From Rhynchonema sp. JSB1_4 (Eukaryota; Nematoda; Chromadorea; Monhysterida; Xyalidae), in NCBI GenBank assembly GCA_030248065.1, contig JASAMV010007201.1:46255-110254 (forward strand): a DNA stretch of 64,000 bases, in the 5' to 3' direction. Numbering within the stretch: position 1 is the first letter of the stretch; the number at the start of each line of letters is the position of its first letter. Made by a program: the position numbers and the translations under genes. Of the stretch, positions 60,777 through 64,000 are shown piece by piece. Under the pieces are notes generated by a model. The model did not search any database. It was given only the letters and a program-made list of their open reading frames with translations, and had not been told where the DNA came from.

Positions 60777-62282
60777 CTGCGAGCGGTCGCGTATGCGCTA
60801 ACCGGTGCACTCATGTTCATCGGTGGCTTGGCCCTGTTCTGGTCGATTGCCTATCACAGAGCGTTGCGCACCAAGAAGGAATACGTCGCCATTGCTGGTT
60901 GGTTGCGGGTGTGGTCAGTTGGAAACCGGTTTGGGCAAAAAGGAAGAACGTCAAATACAGCAGAGCACACGTTGTCATCGTTACAATGACCTGTACCTGA
61001 GCTCAGGCTATAAACTATTCTGGTTACCGCTTTGCTGGTTACTGCTTACATTCAACCAACAACGGCGGTGGTAACCCAGCTCTTAAATTCTATATTAACT
61101 AAGCTAATAAAAGAGTGAACAACATTCGTTTTCTAACCGCAGCGATCGCCCTGACGGACGCATTAAACGGGCTGGCGTTCGCTACCGCTGGAGTTTGGCG
61201 GATACCGCACGCGTTGCTGTATGGAATGGAATCGAACCAGGTTTGTACATAGTTTTGTGGACGGACAGGGGTAGTCACTTGAGTTCAGCGCTAAAAAGGG
61301 CACGGTGAAAACTTTGTGGCGGTGGGCTCTTCTTTGTTCAAACTGGGGTTTCGAGACGATTTAGGAACAAAGAACAAATTCTCGCGCGCTGATTGGCTGT
61401 TGAACATACGTGGACCAGTCAGCGCGCCAGAACTTGTGCTTTGTTCTCTGAGAGAACGAAGTATAGTTAGTTAGGCCTTTACGAGTACCGGATCGGAAAC
61501 CATTTGCTTAATTTTGGGAATAAGCGTTGCAAACGTTTCGGGACTGGGGGATCTTGCATTCATTTCGTCATTTCTTTAGCCCCAATTTGGTTGAAAACAG
61601 CTTGGTAATCTGGATTGTGCAGTAGTCCAGATCTTACATGCATTAGAAGCTGTGCGAATTGCTGCTCGCGGCGTATTTTGCTTCAAGTCTATTTTTCATC
61701 TATTCGACAATGGTGCTGTTTGTTGCATTACGCGCGGTGGCATCTTGCTTTACCATGCGACAGACGACGGAAAATAGCTCACAACGTTTTCTACATAGCT
61801 TGGCCTGACATCATGGGGCTGCACTTGGTTCCCGCACAATCTGCTTTGGGGTCTGTTCTACCCGACCGCTGGGCTGATGCTCTGCGTGCTCAGTCTGGAT
61901 CGACTCATGATCACCGCTTTTACGATGTGGTCAGTTGATGATGGACTTATAGGAAAACTAATTTTTGCTATTTGACTTGGTTGCCTTGCGATCAGTGAAC
62001 GTTTCAGTGGGCGTTTCGGCCCGTAACGCCTTACAACAGGGGCACGATCGTCTCTAACAATGACCGGCCGTGCCCTGTTGTAAGCGGTCCGAAACCGGCA
62101 ACTAGTCTTTACACAATATGTGTGCTCACAAGGAACAATTCCATGATGACTAATTTTAGTTCACAGACAAACTGTATCTTGCACATCAGGTACATCAGTA
62201 AGGGACCGATGTTGGCATATGCTGCAGTCGGCATTGTATATGTGCACGGACTGCTGTTCGAAATTGCCGCTATTGTTAACAG
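60777..62282 (+). CDS. Serpentine (7TM) chemoreceptor-like receptor, TM1-TM4 only
   Basis: Exons: one ending at 60897 (start uncertain; an acceptor at 60776 or an earlier start), then 61143-61240, 61799-61929 and 62190-62282, all phase-consistent. TM1: LTGALMFIGGLALFWSIAY followed by HRALRTKKEY. TM2: AIALTDALNGLAFATAG. TM3: PTAGLMLCVLSLDRLMI, with LDRL at the DRY position. TM4: AYAAVGIVYVHGLLFEIAA. It resembles the nematode Srsx-type receptors. The cytosolic RTKKEY loop and D in TM2 fit rhodopsin-like topology. TM5-TM7 should lie beyond a donor at 62283 (AACAG|GTGACA), past the inverted-repeat element and probably outside the window. Ligand unknown. Confidence 0.65.
61371..61448. mobile_element. 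Short inverted repeat in receptor intron 2
   Basis: GGAACAAAGAACAAATTCTC and CGCGCTGATTGGCTG on the left pair with CAGTCAGCGCGCCAGAACTT and GCTTTGTTC on the right. It is about 78 bp with a short loop, and no target duplication could be defined. Confidence 0.45.
62012..62097. mobile_element. Short inverted repeat in receptor intron 3
   Basis: GTTTCGGCCCGTAACGCCTT and ACAACAGGGGCACG pair with CGTGCCCTGTTGTAAGCGGT and CCGAAAC. An 86-bp foldback, probably a worn MITE. Confidence 0.5.
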
Positions 62283-62434
62283 GTGACACACATTTGTGTG
62301 GGCGGGTTTGACAAAGTCGCTTTGAGCAACACATTGAGCCAGAAAAAGAGCAGAGCCAAAGTAGCAAGGCTCCTATCTTGTTCCAGTGGCTCAGACATAG
62401 GCTGATCTTGATGTAAGTATTAGGCTTAGGCTAC

Positions 62435-64000
62435 CAGTGGTTAATAAAAAAATTTTATTCGAGCCCCATTTTAAAAAAATTTTTTTGCCAGGCAAAATCT
62501 GCCCAACACGATAAAAAATGAGCGCTCAAGTACAAAATAGGGGTATTTTTGCTACATAATGTGTTCCAAGTGCGTATAAAGCACAGGTGATACGAAAACC
62601 ATGCTATCCAATGGTCGATAAGTACCAACCATAGTCAGGTACACACGATGGTATGACATAGCTTTCTGATATCCGGGATGGGAATTTTGGGTGAAATTAT
62701 TACGTCTAGGTACACGACCAATGCAAATAAGCTGGACATGGTGTGAAATTAGAGTAAATATTACATCGGATCTGGGGCACGGATAAATAAATGCCCACCC
62801 AGTACGTGTGTAGTCGTATGAGAGGCCCTGTGAGTGTGTGCACTATGTCTAGATGCCGCAAAACAACGATTATGGCACTCAATACACCCATGGCAGGGTC
62901 AGGTGATGTCAACGGTAGCAATTTTTATGCAAAAATAGCACTTTTATAGCAAAAAATAGAGAAATTTTCGAATTCTGAAATAATAATTTTTTTTAGCTTT
63001 TGAAACGAATTTAAATATCATCTGTCCACAATACTGAACGGGCCGTTGGCATCAATGTGTTCACCTAAAAATTGAAAACAATCCGACCTAACCTTCTTGT
63101 TGTGTCGATACGAGTGGCAAAGCACACATGACCATGCCAATGGACGCAACATGTCCAAACGCGAACGCGTTGAGTCAAGAAACACATTGTGTGTCGTCAT
63201 ATGTGCCAATGCCAACAATGTATCAACAACAACGTTGGCGCTGACAAATAGCTCGTCATTCAAGGTGAACACATTGATGCCAACGTTGTTCAGTATTGTG
63301 GTAGCCAAAATGATAAAATGAGGCGAAAAGGCGCAATTGAGCGAAGCCAGCATCCCCAGGGTATGTGTCTAAACTATTTCTTATAAAAAAAAATTTAAAT
63401 TAGTTTAGAAGCTAAAAAAATTTATTATTTCAGAATTAGAAATTCTCTATTTTTTGTATAAAAGTGCTATTTTTTTGCATAAAATTGCTACCGTTGGAGT
63501 CACCTGACCCTGCCATGGGTGTATTGAGTGCCATAATCGTTGTTTTGCGGCATCTAGACATAGTGCACACACTCATTTCAGGGCCTCTCATAAGACTACA
63601 CACATGTTACTGGGTGGGCGTTTAATTTGCCCTTGCCCCAGACCTGAAAGTAGTGATTCTATTTTGTATTCACTCCAATTTCACACTATGTGCAGCTTAT
63701 TCCTCGTGTGCATTGGGCGTGTACCTAGACGTAATAATTTCACCCAAAATTCCCATCCCGGATATCAGATACCATCTACCCGCACCACCTGGGGAAGGGT
63801 ACGGGTGTGTACCTGACTATGGTTGGCACTTATCGACCATTGGACAGCATGGTTTTCGTATCACCTGTGCTTTATATGCACTTAGAGCACATTATGCAAC
63901 AAAAATGCCATTATTTTGTACTTGAGCGCTCATTTTTTATCGTGTTGGGCAGATTTTGGCTGGAATAAAATTTTTTAAAATGGGGCTCGAATAAAATTTT
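62435..64000. mobile_element. Large inverted-repeat element, truncated by window end
   Basis: The left arm (62435-63005) starts CAGTGGTTAATAAAAAAA. The right arm (63368 to the window end) is its inverted copy, including CATTTTTTATCGTGTTGGGC, TTCGTATCACCTGTGCTTTA and CATGGGTGTATTGAGTGCCA. A 360-bp non-repeated core lies between them. The CAG start and the A/T-rich subterminal parts suggest hAT type, but the right terminus and target duplication are off the window. Confidence 0.75.
63018..63353 (-). CDS. Receptor-like open frame in the element core
   Basis: A minus-strand frame fills the core between the two arms. It contains PHFIILATTILNNVGINVF and ELFVSANVVVDTLLALAHM, then LAWSCVLCHSYRHNKK followed by a possible donor (AAG|GTTAGG). 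The NVVVDTLLAL string looks like a TM2 with its conserved Asp, and YRHNKK resembles the RTKKEY loop of the receptor at 60.8-62.3 kb. This could be a captured piece of a related receptor gene. The match is by eye and weak. Confidence 0.3.
   Translation of the reverse strand: MLASLNCAFSPHFIILATTILNNVGINVFTLNDELFVSANVVVDTLLALAHMTTHNVFLDSTRSRLDMLRPLAWSCVLCHSYRHNKKVRSDCFQFLGEHIDANGPFSIVDR

Overview
This is an animal nuclear DNA window, most likely from a nematode. The reasons are: spliced genes with GT-AG introns of 0.1-2 kb; an AVR-14-like glutamate-gated chloride channel; an AQP8-type aquaporin; a one-domain TIMP/NTR protein; a serpentine chemoreceptor-like receptor; and start codons lying 1-52 nt behind a 3' splice-site-like sequence, as expected for spliced-leader trans-splicing. 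The species is not identifiable by reading. All gene models were built by hand from splice signals, reading phase and family motifs.

Layout. 1-9.3 kb: gene-poor, dominated by a tandem repeat of about 200 bp (best copies 3.3-6.8 kb). 9.3-10.4 kb (-): small basic protein of unknown function. 14.0-20.6 kb (+): DUF3472-domain protein, 8 recognised exons. 21.7-23.4 kb (-): TIMP-like secreted NTR protein, 4 exons. 24.5-30.9 kb (-): GluCl-type Cys-loop channel, 15 exons, 556 aa, every splice phase consistent. 34.8-50.2 kb (+): aquaporin with two alternative first exons 11 kb apart. 52.1-53.8 kb (+): AUH/ECHDC2-like enoyl-CoA hydratase, C-terminus not found. 56.6-58.0 kb: degenerate DNA transposon. 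60.8-62.3 kb (+): 7TM receptor, TM1-TM4 only. 62.4-64.0 kb: inverted-repeat element running off the window. A pure (TG)n tract of about 573 bp lies at 55.05 kb.

The genes look like unrelated neighbours (ion channel, water channel, protease inhibitor, mitochondrial lipid/amino-acid enzyme, receptor); nothing suggests an operon or shared pathway.

The striking feature is the density and variety of palindromic (foldback) elements. More than 20 hairpin-capable elements from well over ten families sit in introns and spacers. Target-site evidence (TA, TTAA, perfect 8-bp duplications) shows several transposon superfamilies. Several families have arms built almost wholly from one short 'word' repeated many times (such as GGAAAT, CCCGAAA, CACGGAA, GTCAAATCA, GGGCCTGAA, ACGGTTTCAC). 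One carries two head-to-head tRNA-Tyr-like sequences; another is a 4.3-kb hAT-related foldback whose arms contain a 31-bp minisatellite. This word-built foldback population is the best candidate for something undescribed.
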